Positions 30,217 through 38,914 are shown, numbered from the stretch's first letter. The stretch is 64,000 bases of DNA from Xenorhabdus nematophila ATCC 19061 (GCF_000252955.1 NC_014228.1:434001-498000), one strand, 5' to 3'. Notes: generated by a model not told the origin, from the sequence alone. Numbers and translations: made by a program.

Positions 30217-30590
30217 TGGTGAGTAGAAGGAACGTCCCAGGCAAGGGTGAAATCTGGCACACTAACGGCAATCCTGTTAGCGGCAGAGAGTTCAAAGGGG
30301 CCGATTATTATCTGGTTATCTCTGAATTTGCACTGAATCAAAAGCTAGGTACTGCACTTTGTGTTCCCATTACCAGTGGTGGAGGACCAGCACGTTCAGA
30401 AGCTATCACCGTATATCTGGATGGCTCAAGCACTGATGCCGGAAAAATTACTGGTATTGCACTTTGCTATCAGATTCGCTCACTTGATTTGAATGAACGC
30501 AAAGCTACCTATGCGGCACAAGCTGAGCCTGATATTGTTGATGAAATCTTAGCTAAAGTAATCGATATTTTGGATCCTCAATTAAATTAA
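30216..30590 (+). CDS. PemK/MazF-type endoribonuclease toxin
   Basis: The 124 residues read KGEIWHTNGNPVSGREFKG and DYYLVIS, then LCVPITSGG and ITGIALCYQIRSLDL, the PemK-like SH3-barrel pattern of mRNA interferases. The ATG overlaps the antitoxin stop (TGATG). The reading frame is intact, so the pair is probably functional, unlike the two HigBA-like modules in this window. Confidence 0.85.
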   Translation: MVSRRNVPGKGEIWHTNGNPVSGREFKGADYYLVISEFALNQKLGTALCVPITSGGGPARSEAITVYLDGSSTDAGKITGIALCYQIRSLDLNERKATYAAQAEPDIVDEILAKVIDILDPQLN

Positions 30591-30659
30591 TTGCAAATAA
30601 CACAGAAAATATAAACTGTTTGGGCAATCATTCAGGAGCTGGAATTACAGAAAGTTTTT

Positions 30660-30890
30660 TCAAATCAACCTCGTGTTCATAACTTCTTTTTTTAATGGCA
30701 TAGCCAGCAGGAGCTCCTGCTGGTCAATTAGCGAAATATCCGCATCATGCAGCCGAAAATTATGTGAAGTCAGTTCTTTTCGGGGTGTCACGCCATAAAG
30801 TGTCAACCCTGAAGGTTCTGCCTGACCGGATATTTTTACCTGTGGATAATATGCTGCATAGACTTGTACCCAACGCCAGCTATATACCGT
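30660..30890 (-). pseudogene. Unidentified gene fragment with no start codon
   Basis: A 77-codon open stretch reads coding-like (WRWVQVYAAYYPQVKISGQ; SGLTLYGVTPRKEL; SLIDQQELLLAMPLKKEV) but is preceded by a stop and has no plausible start. It contains the perfect 20-bp palindrome ccagcaggagctcctgctgg at 30704-30723. I do not recognise the family. From 30891 to 31102 nothing else is visible. Confidence 0.4.
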
Positions 30891-31102
30891 TCAAATCAGC
30901 TACCCAAATATATTTATACTGTTGTTGGTAATTCTCTTGCCCTTTGCATGATTTAATATCGTCAATTTATTTATTGTTAGCCGAAGTATTTAGAAGTTTA
31001 TTTTCTGTTGCCTATTCATCCTATGCGTTAATAAGAACAGAATGATGAACATCCTTGTTAATCTGGAGCAGGCTAAGAATAAAAAATATCGGAGAGTGTA
31101 TC

Positions 31103-31255
31103 CAGGGCGAGAGCGTGAACGTTTTTTAAGCTTGAATTGTATGTTATACAATCACATATCGAGCAAAAATAACTCAGAATGGTCTTATCAAGGCATTTAT
31201 TAGTATTTTATTTGCTCTATTTGATCAAAAATAAGCCTTTCATGCTCTCACCCTG
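31103..31255. mobile_element. MITE copy 1 (about 153 bp)
   Basis: Terminal inverted repeats cagggcgagagcgtgaacg and (reverse) cagggtgagagcatgaaag bound a non-coding AT-rich core. A second copy of almost the same length and ends lies at 39631-39784. The 12-bp sequence gagagtgtatcc occurs on both sides (31092-31103 and 31255-31266), a possible target duplication. The remaining 330 bp up to pyrB show nothing else. Confidence 0.75.
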
Positions 31256-31590
31256 AGAGTGTATCCGTCACTATGGCCCCATAAAAACATTCACCATTAA
31301 GATAACGTAAAGAATCGACGTTATCGAAACGCACGATAATAGCCTAATTTTATGACAGGTTAAAATAAGAAAAGTACTTTTAAATATACGTATACTTGAG
31401 ATTAATTATTGGAGTTTAAATTGTCACTAATTGTTATATTTTTTGGTGTGACAAAAATATAAGATAAGGAATGAAAATAGATTGAATAATTTAGCAGGCA
31501 AGGGGGAATAAATAATCCTGATTGAGGAAAGTAATATTATGATCAAGAAGAAATTTCCTCAATCATAATATTAATTGTTATCTGTTTTTC

Positions 31591-32532
31591 TTAATTATTT
31601 ATAACCACTTCTTCATTCAAAACCAGAGACAACAAAGCCTGACGGGCGAAAATGCCATTACCCGCTTGCTGGAAATAGTAAGCGTATGGTGTCTTATCAA
31701 CATCTACCGTGATTTCGTCAATACGTGGCAGAGGGTGCAGGACTTTCAGGTTTTCTTTGACATTCTCCAAATCTGCCGCGCGCAGGACGAACTGGGCTTT
31801 GATATTGGCATATTCTGAAGGGTCAAGGCGCTCTTTCTGAACGCGGGTCATGTACAGAATATCCAGCTCCGGCAGGACATCTTCAAAGTTATTGTACAGG
31901 CTGTAGCTGACTTGTTTTTCATCCAGCATATGCAGGATGTAGCTCGGCATAGCCAGTGCATCCGGCGCGATAAAGCAGAAATGATTGCCATTAAACTTCG
32001 CCAGTGCCTGAGTCAGAGAGTGAACGGTGCGGCCATATTTTAAATCACCGACCATGGCAATTTTCAGGTTTTCCAGTTTGCCCTGAGTCTCCTGAATGGT
32101 GAACAAGTCGAGCAAAGTTTGGGTCGGATGCTGGTTTGCACCATCTCCGGCGTTAATGATCGGGATATTAGCGGAAAACTCAGAAGCCAGTCGCGCCGCA
32201 CCTTCTTGTGGATGGCGCATAACAATCGCATCGGCATACTGGCTGATAATAGAAATGGTGTCAGCCAGCGTTTCTCCCTTTTTACCCAATGAGGTATTGC
32301 TGCTGTCGGCGAAGCCAACCACGGAAGCACCTAGTCGCTGAATGGCGGTTTCAAAAGAGAGACGGGTGCGCGTGGAGGCTTCAAAGAAGCAGCTTGCGAT
32401 CACCTTGTGTTTCAGTAATTCAGTCTGTGGATTGGCTTTCAATGCAGCAGCCGTCTGCAATACCAATTCCAGATCTGTGCGGTTCAGATCATTAATTGAA
32501 ATGATATGTTTGCGATATAACGGATTAGCCAT
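31591..32532 (-). CDS. pyrB: Aspartate carbamoyltransferase catalytic subunit PyrB
   Basis: PyrB condenses carbamoyl phosphate with aspartate, the committed step of UMP synthesis. The 313 residues (E. coli 311) have the carbamoyl-phosphate motif [13 protein letters not shown], the 80s loop [20 protein letters not shown] and HPLPR. A GAGGAA site precedes the ATG. It keeps its pyrL attenuator upstream but has lost the adjacent pyrI. Confidence 0.97.
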   Translation of the reverse strand: MANPLYRKHIISINDLNRTDLELVLQTAAALKANPQTELLKHKVIASCFFEASTRTRLSFETAIQRLGASVVGFADSSNTSLGKKGETLADTISIISQYADAIVMRHPQEGAARLASEFSANIPIINAGDGANQHPTQTLLDLFTIQETQGKLENLKIAMVGDLKYGRTVHSLTQALAKFNGNHFCFIAPDALAMPSYILHMLDEKQVSYSLYNNFEDVLPELDILYMTRVQKERLDPSEYANIKAQFVLRAADLENVKENLKVLHPLPRIDEITVDVDKTPYAYYFQQAGNGIFARQALLSLVLNEEVVINN

Positions 32533-32583
32533 GTTTACGTTCCTCTTTTATGACGCCAGCCCTGCACAGGGCAGACAAAAAAA

Positions 32584-32603
32584 AGCCCCTCAATTGAGGG
32601 GCT
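32584..32603 (-). terminator. pyrBI attenuator
   Basis: The perfect stem AGCCCCTC / GAGGGGCT with an AATT loop is followed on the minus strand by a run of eight T. It lies about 50 bp before pyrB and overlaps the end of the pyrL leader ORF, the arrangement of UTP-sensitive attenuation in enterobacteria. Confidence 0.92.
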
Positions 32604-32709
32604 TTTTAAATGTTCGGTTAAGCAATGGGAAAAACAATACACCCACGCTGCCAGCAGACAGGTTTTCGTTAGGTTGATGTTTTACGGCTTTCACAGCGTC
32701 ATCTTTCAT
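32590..32709 (-). CDS. pyrL: pyrB operon leader peptide PyrL
   Basis: A 39-codon ORF starts ATG AAA GAT GAC after GGGAG. It runs through TTG TTT TTC CCA TTG (LFFPL), a pyrimidine-rich pausing region, and stops inside the attenuator hairpin. In E. coli, slow UTP-limited transcription keeps the ribosome close to polymerase and prevents termination. Sequence differs from E. coli PyrL, as expected for a leader whose RNA position matters more than its peptide. Confidence 0.8.
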   Translation of the reverse strand: MKDDAVKAVKHQPNENLSAGSVGVLFFPLLNRTFKKPLN

Positions 32710-32816
32710 GTTTTCTCCCAGCAAATCGTCGCGCATTATACTCACGATAGTATTCACCGCAAGGTTTGCCGGAAGAAATTTTTGTATCCACTTTCTGCCA
32801 AGCTGAATAACTGAGA

Positions 32817-33245
32817 TTATTCGCTTCTGTCACCTAAGCTGATTGCCATTCTATTTAAGGCATTCATGAGCGAAATAGCCGCCGTCAGATCAACAATTTC
32901 TTTTTCGGTAAAGAGAGTATCAAGGCGGGATTTAATCCCATCCAGTACGCTTTGCCTCTGATTGGTCGTCAGCGCTTCTGCCCATTCTAATGCGAGCTGC
33001 TCTTTTTCACTGTAAATATTGGCATTGAACCATGCGGGTAATTTATCGAGTTTGACCTGTTCGATGCCATGATCTTTGCGGATTGCCTCAGCATGAAGGT
33101 GGCAACAATAAGCACAACCGTTAATCTGCGATACCCGTGTTTCCACCAGCAGAATAAGCGCTTGATCCAATTCAGCGGCATGGATTTCTTCATAACATTT
33201 ATAGAGCGGGTTAATAATTTTAGGGGAAACTTTTGCGTAATTCAT
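32817..33245 (-). CDS. AhpD-like carboxymuconolactone decarboxylase-family protein
   Basis: The 142 residues have the CMD/AhpD signature ETRVSQINGCAYCCHLHAEA (CxxC plus His), found in alkylhydroperoxidase-like proteins that relay thiol reduction. Neighbouring segments (KEQLALEWAEALT, LMNALNRMAISLG) fit the family. It is apparently monocistronic; the physiological substrate is unknown. Confidence 0.85.
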   Translation of the reverse strand: MNYAKVSPKIINPLYKCYEEIHAAELDQALILLVETRVSQINGCAYCCHLHAEAIRKDHGIEQVKLDKLPAWFNANIYSEKEQLALEWAEALTTNQRQSVLDGIKSRLDTLFTEKEIVDLTAAISLMNALNRMAISLGDRSE

Positions 33246-33456
33246 TGTTATTTTTATCTCTTTTGTTTTTCGGAAAATAAATTATAGGCGATTAATTAAT
33301 ATATCTCTTTTGCTTATGTTCATCCCAGTCACATAGTTATCTATGCGGCCGGGGGTTGTTTCTGTTAATGATAAATGCACAGGATATAAATACTATTTTT
33401 ATTAAAATTATTTTTTAAGCCCGAAGCATTATTCACTGGGTATTAAGTTAATGCAA

Positions 33457-33971
33457 TTACTTCACTGTAAACACGGCAAAATCTTCAGCCAGATCGGTAT
33501 TGGCGAAGATTTCCCGGTATTCTGCCAATAATCGCGGGCAATCTTCAATTCCATAACGGCCGCTGATATGTGTCGCGATAAAGTGTTTCACTTTGGCATC
33601 ACGAGCCAGAGTTGCGGCTTGCTGGGTAGTGGAGTGCCCGTTTTCATTCGCTTTTGCTGCAAGGCGGTTTCCACAAATTGGCGTATTCCGGTCGGGCCAT
33701 ACAAAGTGAGGGGTTCGGTAGAACCTCCCATTGAGCGGCTACACAATAAACCGGGTAAACCAAAGATATGATCCCCATGCAGATGAGCGATAAAAATTTT
33801 CTCCAGTTTGGGGATCTTGACAGGGGAATGAAGGATCTGGTTCTGTGTTCCTTCACCACAATCAAACATCCAAAGTGCTTTACGAATGCCTTGTAAATCA
33901 AGGATCAGACTGGTGACGTTACGCTCTTTGGTGGGAATACCTGCGCTGGTGCCTAAGAATTTCAGTTCCAT
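33457..33971 (-). pseudogene. rnz: RNase Z / RNase BN with internal deletion
   Basis: The N-terminal 105 residues ([35 protein letters not shown]) hold the metallo-beta-lactamase HxHxDH motif, and the sequence then breaks after [10 protein letters not shown]. The C-terminus ([20 protein letters not shown] ... LAEDFAVFTVK) follows in another frame. About 120 residues between them are missing compared with E. coli RNase BN (305). The enzyme would process tRNA 3' ends; this copy cannot be full-function. Both ends are preserved well, so the event looks recent. Confidence 0.85.
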
Positions 33972-34265
33972 AATTTCAGTTCCATATTGTTGTACTCTTG
34001 ATGATGTTGAATGCTATCCCAATCCAGACCGAAACGGGCATGTAGGAGTATAGTTATTCCGGACACTTGAAAAGCTTTCTAAATTTATTAACTTTCATCA
34101 AACATATCGTTATAAATTGCACTGACGTTAACGCCACAATTTTATACAACCATTAAAAAACTATTGAGGGAAAATATATGTCTAAATCGAGCTACGAACT
34201 ATGGGAACAGATATTGCGAGAGGGATTTGGGTTTATCAATCAGGCCGTCAGATAATTATCTTACG
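33972..34265. other. Short intergenic region without a recognised gene
   Basis: It contains a 25-codon ORF near 34178 (MSKSSYELWEQILREGFGF) after GAGGG that I cannot assign. The motif acacttgaaaagcttt also occurs, in similar form, near 38904 and 40354. Confidence 0.3.
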
Positions 34266-34361
34266 GGTTTATGTTAAAAATCTCAAAAAACTCCACGGCA
34301 TGAAATAGAGTTGGCTAAGAGTAGATTAGAAGAGGTGTTTAATGAAATTAACAACTCATAA
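34266..34361 (+). pseudogene. C-terminal remnant of a HigB/RelE (Gp49-type) toxin
   Basis: SQKTPRHEIELAKSRLEEVFN is the conserved end of this toxin group, but it lies out of frame with anything upstream and is preceded by a stop (G-L-C-stop-KSQKTP). It overlaps the start of the antitoxin gene by 20 bp, as in intact higBA operons. Confidence 0.65.
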
Positions 34362-34620
34362 AGAATTGCACAAAAAATGGATGAAGGATCCAGAATATTG
34401 CGCAGCTTACGAAGAAGAAACAAGAAAAGAACGGTTACGAGAAACTTTGCAAGCATGGCGGAGACATGCAGGGTTAACACGTCAAGAAATTGCCAAAATT
34501 ATGGGGGTTAACCCTTCTACAGTCAGTCGAATGGAATCAAACGTTGATAAAGCAAGTGTCAATACGTTAGCGCGTTATGCCAGAGCATGTGGCATAGAGA
34601 ATCCAACTATTGCGTTGTAA
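34342..34620 (+). CDS. HigA-like XRE antitoxin (orphan)
   Basis: The 92 residues have a C-terminal HTH_3 domain (AGLTRQEIAKIMGVNPSTVSR) behind a helical N-terminus, typical of antitoxins paired with RelE/HigB-type toxins. The reading frame is intact while the upstream toxin is reduced to its last residues. It may survive as a repressor or as an anti-addiction antitoxin. Confidence 0.75.
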   Translation: MKLTTHKELHKKWMKDPEYCAAYEEETRKERLRETLQAWRRHAGLTRQEIAKIMGVNPSTVSRMESNVDKASVNTLARYARACGIENPTIAL

Positions 34621-34733
34621 TTAATTGTATCAACTCAGATCTGACGCAAGCTCAATTGATAAACGTCACAAATCGATATCGTGAGAATGTCGATAAACGG
34701 ACTGGTACAAATTAAAAGAGAGAAAAAATAACA

Positions 34734-35183
34734 ATGAAAACCAACACTTATAACTTATTGACACAAGAAAATGGTGCACCGGTAAAGATGTGGACGAATG
34801 GCGTACCGGTTGATCCCAAAGTGGTGACTCAATTGCAGAACATGGCCAAAATGCCTTTTATCTTTAAGCATCTGGCGGTCATGCCGGATGTTCATGTCGG
34901 TAAAGGTTCAACCATCGGAAGTGTGATCCCGACACGCGGCGCCATTATTCCGGCGGCCGTTGGGGTGGATATTGGTCGCGTAATGAGCCGTAATGAAGCA
35001 AAAAAACGTTTCACCCTCATTGACCAGAAACGCGCAACTGCCCATGTGGAATGCCGTAAAGACAGCGATGTGATCGATGAAATCCCAATGGCATATAAAG
35101 ATATTGATGCGGTGATGCAAGCGCAGTCGTCGCTGGTGGAAATTGTGCATACCTTGCGTCAGGTGGTGTGTGTAAAAGGATAA
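34734..35183 (+). pseudogene. rtcB: RNA ligase RtcB with a large in-frame internal deletion
   Basis: The N-terminus (MPFIFKHLAVMPDVHVGKGS, PAAVGVDIG) joins directly to the C-terminus (RVMSRNEAKKRF, VECRKDSDVIDEIPMAYKDI, LRQVVCVKG). About 260 of 408 residues are lost, including the CGM cysteine that binds Mn and the GMP-accepting histidine. RtcB seals 2',3'-cyclic phosphate and 5'-OH RNA ends. The junction keeps the frame but the product cannot be a ligase. Confidence 0.88.
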
Positions 35184-35281
35184 GAATAAAAATACAAATA
35201 GTCTTTTGATTAAAAAAACCGCCATGATTTAGAAAAGATTGAACTTTGATTATTGAAATTGGGCTATGCTATTTATCGTGA

Positions 35282-35296
35282 TAGGATTTAATCCTA
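35282..35296. promoter_or_regulatory. Palindromic operator candidate for parDE
   Basis: taggatttaatccta is a near-perfect palindrome 28 bp upstream of the antitoxin ATG. Confidence 0.5.
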
Positions 35297-35324
35297 CTGA
35301 TTACAATAATGCGAGGTCAACGCT

Positions 35325-35594
35325 ATGCGAACCACACAACAAATGAGCATAACCCTACCTAAGGAGATGGCTGAGCTGGTTAAATCCAAAGTTAGGGATG
35401 GTGAATATGCGACTGAAAGTGAAGTTATCCGTGATGGATTGAGAGCATTATTGGCGCGCGACAGAGCTGTTGAAAATTGGCTACATAATCAAGTTGCTTC
35501 TGCCTATGATGCCCTCATTACAGACCCATCACGAGCTGTCAGCATTGAGCAGATTCGTGCTCGTCTGGCAGAACGACACGGCAATTCGAAATGA
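35325..35594 (+). CDS. ParD-type antitoxin (ribbon-helix-helix)
   Basis: The 89 residues start with a CopG/ParD RHH motif (QQMSITLPKEMAELVKSKV, SEVIRDGLRALLARD) and have a charged C-terminal toxin-binding region. It overlaps the toxin gene by 4 bp (ATGA). Confidence 0.9.
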   Translation: MRTTQQMSITLPKEMAELVKSKVRDGEYATESEVIRDGLRALLARDRAVENWLHNQVASAYDALITDPSRAVSIEQIRARLAERHGNSK

Positions 35595-35908
35595 GTTATA
35601 CCGTCATATTTTCACCTGAGGCCGAAACACAAATAATCGAACTGTACGACTACATTGCTGCTGAAGCCTCATCAAATATAGCTATACGATACACCGAATC
35701 TATCGTGAACTATTGTGAGAATTTATCGACGTTCCCCCACAGGGGTATTATGAGGGACGATATCCGTCCTGGTTTACGAATTACCAATTACAAAAAACGA
35801 GTTGTTATCGCATTTATCGTTAACTCAGAACGGGTATCTATTCTGGGGGTGTTCTATGGTGGGCAGGATTTTAAAACACGGCTACAGAGTGATGATGATA
35901 ACCATTAA
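35591..35908 (+). CDS. ParE-type toxin (RelE/ParE superfamily)
   Basis: The 105 residues YTVIFSPEAETQIIELYDYI, NLSTFPHRGIMRDDIRPGLR and ISGVFYGGQD-like end (VSILGVFYGGQDF) follow the ParE pattern. ParE toxins inhibit DNA gyrase. It is translationally coupled to the antitoxin; both frames are intact. Confidence 0.9.
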   Translation: MSYTVIFSPEAETQIIELYDYIAAEASSNIAIRYTESIVNYCENLSTFPHRGIMRDDIRPGLRITNYKKRVVIAFIVNSERVSILGVFYGGQDFKTRLQSDDDNH

Positions 35909-36067
35909 ATAAGTGGACTTTGGTCCCGCTTGTCAATTTTTACTCCCGTCTTCGACGGATAAATAAAACGGCTGGTATCATGGATAAGATTTAATTTTAA
36001 CCACTAAATCAGAATTTGATAAAGCGTTGCATCAAACATAGGGAATTCAGATTAAAAGGTGAAAAAC

Positions 36068-36354
36068 ATGGATCAATCCGATAGAAAAATCAGTAAGTTT
36101 TTAAGCTATGTCTTGCGTCATCAACCAGAATCCATTGGCTTGACCTTGGATAGTGAAGGATGGGCAGATATCGGCACACTGATAAAATGTGCTGCCAAAT
36201 ATGGTAAGCGGTTAAACCGTGTGATTATTGAGAACATTGTCGAGTCTAATGACAAAAAACGCTTTTCCATTTCAGCGGATCAGAAGCACATCAGGCAGAT
36301 AACGGAGTTTGGTTGACAAAATCCGTACCTGTCGAATATATGGAAGTCATTTAG
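36068..36354 (+). pseudogene. kptA: RNA 2'-phosphotransferase KptA/Tpt1 with internal deletion
   Basis: The N-terminal domain ([37 protein letters not shown]) reaches residue about 80, then the frame changes and the C-terminus of the family appears ([17 protein letters not shown], ending 36354). About 85 central residues with the NAD-binding site are missing. KptA removes 2'-phosphates left by RNA ligation, so it belongs to RNA repair together with RtcB. An IS605-type element begins right at the stop codon. Confidence 0.82.
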
Positions 36355-36418
36355 CAATTTCGGCGTAAACCCTCGCCCGATGAGGGCGGGGATATAAGGC
36401 CTAAGACGCGATAGCGGC

Positions 36419-36847
36419 TTAATCTGGGGTCGCCTGACTCTCCACATAAGCCTTTAACGTTTCAATTGTTGCACCGCCAGCAGTGCAAGCGAAGTATGAA
36501 CGTGACCACAAGGCGGAGCTTTGACTCTGTCTTGTAAGGTGTGTGTTTTGTAGTCGCAACATGCGAGATGAAACAGCTTTCAAATTATTAACTATTACGC
36601 TGATTGAAAGTTTGGGTGGATATGAGATCAGCAAATGAACATGATCTTGTTCGCCGTCCATTTCAATAAGCTGACACTCCAATTTTACGCAAGCAGATTC
36701 AAACGCCTCTTTCAACTGCTCAATCATTACACCCGTAAAAATCTTTCTTCGATATTTCGTTGTGAACACCAGATGTACAACTAGTTTGCTCACACTATGC
36801 CTTTTTCTGAGGTAGTCTTGAAACAGTTCTTTATTGTGCGCGTTCAC
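36419..36847 (-). CDS. tnpA: IS200/IS605 TnpA (Y1 HUH transposase)
   Basis: The 142 residues have HUH motif HVHLLI and a C-terminal catalytic Tyr in KAYVESQ, with LVVHLVFTTKYRRKIF at the start. It catalyses single-strand transposition by cutting at subterminal hairpins. Full length here; deleted in copy 2. Confidence 0.93.
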   Translation of the reverse strand: MNAHNKELFQDYLRKRHSVSKLVVHLVFTTKYRRKIFTGVMIEQLKEAFESACVKLECQLIEMDGEQDHVHLLISYPPKLSISVIVNNLKAVSSRMLRLQNTHLTRQSQSSALWSRSYFACTAGGATIETLKAYVESQATPD

Positions 36848-36903
36848 TTTACAAACCCTGTTTAAGTCAATAATATAAAGCCATTATACAGGTGAGCACT
36901 GAA

Positions 36904-38046
36904 ATGTTAAGAGCAACAAAAGTACGCATTTATCCAACACAAGAACAAGCTGACTTTTTAATGGCTCAGTTTGGTGCTGTGCGTTTTGCGTATAACAAAG
37001 CTTTACATTTAAAGTCCCATATGTACCGCAAGCAGGGTGTCACACTGAACCCTAAGAAAGACATAAAACCACTACTTGCGGCTGCCAAGAAATCACGGAA
37101 ATATCAATGGTTGAAGCAATACGATTCAATTGCTTTACAACAGTCCGTAATCAATCTTCACCAAGCTTTTGATCACTTTTTTAACCCAAAGTTGAAAGCC
37201 AAGTACCCACAATTCAAACGTAGACACGGCAAGCAATCGAGTTACCACTGTGTGGGCGTAAAGGTGTTTGATAGTGCAATCAAACTCCCGAAGATGCAGC
37301 TTGTTAAGGCAAATATTCACCGTGAGATCAGTGGCGTAGTAAAAAGCATCACAGTCAGTTTGAGTAAAACAGGTAAATTTTACGCATCAATTCTTGTTGA
37401 TGATGGAGTAGAAGCGCCTGATTTACCTCACACTGTAAGCAAGGTAACAGGTCTCGATCTCGGTCTGTCCCACTTTGCCATTGAATCTAATGGCAGAAAG
37501 ACAGCCAATCCAAGATTTGTAAAACGGGCTGAGAAAAACCTCAGACGTAAGCAGCGTCAGCTATCTAGAAAAGCAAAAGGCAGTGCTAATCGGGCGAAAG
37601 CCAGATTGCTGGTCGCCAAATGCCATGAAAAAGTAGCGAACGCTCGCGCTGATTTTCAGCACAAACTCTCTCGAACTCTCGTTGACGAAAACCAAGCGGT
37701 GATAGTCGAGACACTGAAATCAGCCAATATGATGAAAAACCGCAAACTGGCGAAACACATAGCAGATGCCTCATGGCATGGCTTTGTTGTAAAGCTGGAG
37801 TACAAAGCCAAAGAGCAAGGTAAGCACCTGGTAAAACTCGATCAGTGGTACGCCAGCTCTAAAACTTGTCATTGTTGCGGTCATAAAACGGAAGATATGC
37901 CTTTGTCGGTTCGTCAGTGGGATTGTCCATCTTGTGGCACTACGGATATAGACCGCGACTTAAACGCGGCTCTCAATATCCGTGATAAAGGTATTCTGGA
38001 ATTAAAGGCGGCTGGACGGTCGTCTCTGCTTATGGAAGCTGCGTAA
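36904..38046 (+). CDS. tnpB: TnpB RNA-guided nuclease (OrfB_IS605), copy 1
   Basis: The 380 residues have an N-terminal HTH/OrfB region (ATKVRIYPTQEQADFLMAQF), a RuvC-like core with Asp in GLDLGLSHFAIES and Glu in VIVETLKS, and a zinc ribbon (CHCCGH, CPSCG) followed by the last acidic motif DIDRDLNAALNI. TnpB proteins are guided by an omega RNA from the element's right end and cut DNA next to a TAM. ATG 36904 (AGGTGAG upstream) is preferred over GTG 36892. It differs from copy 2 at one residue (NPRF/NPGF). Confidence 0.93.
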   Translation: MLRATKVRIYPTQEQADFLMAQFGAVRFAYNKALHLKSHMYRKQGVTLNPKKDIKPLLAAAKKSRKYQWLKQYDSIALQQSVINLHQAFDHFFNPKLKAKYPQFKRRHGKQSSYHCVGVKVFDSAIKLPKMQLVKANIHREISGVVKSITVSLSKTGKFYASILVDDGVEAPDLPHTVSKVTGLDLGLSHFAIESNGRKTANPRFVKRAEKNLRRKQRQLSRKAKGSANRAKARLLVAKCHEKVANARADFQHKLSRTLVDENQAVIVETLKSANMMKNRKLAKHIADASWHGFVVKLEYKAKEQGKHLVKLDQWYASSKTCHCCGHKTEDMPLSVRQWDCPSCGTTDIDRDLNAALNIRDKGILELKAAGRSSLLMEAA

Positions 38047-38147
38047 GTCTCGATACTATCGAGCAATGGCTAACGAAATAAGAAGCATCGCCCGATAGGG
38101 CGGTGAGAAGTCACTTAAGTACGCTTTTTTGCTTCTGGAGATAAAAG

Positions 38148-38771
38148 ATGACGGTTATGGATTCCCTGCTTGCATTTACTGTGGCGGCTACATTGCTGAC
38201 ATTAACCCCCGGTCTGGATACTGCGCTCGTTCTGAGAACGGCAACGGCAGAAGGGGGTAAAAAAGCCTTTCAGGCCGCCCTTGGCATTAATGTGGGCTGC
38301 TTTATTTGGGGGGCGATGGTGGCCTTTGGCTTGGGTACACTGATTGCTGTGTCAGAACTGGCTTTCAACATACTGAAATGGTGTGGCGCACTGTATTTAT
38401 GTTGGTTGGGCATGCAAATGATTTGGCATCCTAAAAAGGATCTTGGGGGAGAAGTATCTTCTTCTGTTAAAGGTCAGAACTGGTTTATCAAAGGCATGTT
38501 GGGCAATGTACTGAATCCGAAAATGGGCGTGTTTTATGTTTCATTCTTGCCACAGTTTATTCCGCAAGGACACTCACCCATTTTATGGACATTCAGTTTA
38601 GTGGTGATCCACGTATTGCTTGGCACATTGTGGTCATTATCACTGATTTACGCTATTCGCCCCCTTTCCCATATATTACGTCGTGAAAATGTCATTAAAT
38701 GGATGAATCGCGCAACAGGTGGGTTGTTTTTGCTTTTCGCGTTTAAGTTGGTACTGAGTAGCCGAAGATGA
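38148..38771 (+). CDS. LysE/RhtB-family amino-acid exporter
   Basis: The 207 residues are predicted to form about six membrane helices, with the family signature TPGLDTALVLRTATAEGGKK near the start, ALYLCWLGMQM and NVLNPKMGVFYVSFLPQF. GGAGATAAAAG precedes the ATG. It begins 33 bp after IS605 copy 1. Substrate is unknown; relatives export threonine, homoserine, leucine or cysteine. Confidence 0.88.
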   Translation: MTVMDSLLAFTVAATLLTLTPGLDTALVLRTATAEGGKKAFQAALGINVGCFIWGAMVAFGLGTLIAVSELAFNILKWCGALYLCWLGMQMIWHPKKDLGGEVSSSVKGQNWFIKGMLGNVLNPKMGVFYVSFLPQFIPQGHSPILWTFSLVVIHVLLGTLWSLSLIYAIRPLSHILRRENVIKWMNRATGGLFLLFAFKLVLSSRR

Positions 38772-38853
38772 TTGGTCAGTGCGGGTTCATATAGGGTGCA
38801 GCGTCATCACTCGTTTTCTGTCTGGATGAGGCAAGGTAATATTGGTCCCCAAA

Positions 38854-38914
38854 CGCTTTCAAGACACCATAGAGAAAATTAAGGAAATATATTGGGCGGG
38901 TGTCTTGAAAAGCG
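38854..38914. repeat. Inverted repeat after the exporter gene
   Basis: cgctttcaagacacc (38854-38868) pairs with ggtgtcttgaaaagcg (38899-38914) with one extra base, enclosing 30 bp of AT-rich DNA. No T-run follows, so terminator function is doubtful. Confidence 0.5.

Larger units (their letters stand above)
36355..38114. mobile_element. IS200/IS605-family element, copy 1 (tnpA and tnpB, divergent)
   Basis: The limits come from alignment with the copy at 52249-53736: both follow ATTTAG and both end at gaagtcac. There are no terminal inverted repeats, but subterminal hairpins are present: left near 36369-36392 (cgccc-gatga-gggcg) and right at 38086-38105 (catcgccc-gata-gggcggtg). tnpA and tnpB are divergent, as in IS605. 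The element looks complete. Confidence 0.88.

Noticed and set aside
32096..32677. Open frames on + across pyrB and its leader
   Set aside because: They cross the pyrL hairpin and pyrB antisense without any family signal.
36892..36903. GTG start for TnpB
   Set aside because: ATG 36904 has the AGGTGAG site at proper distance and begins with the usual TnpB N-terminus; the GTG is part of that site.
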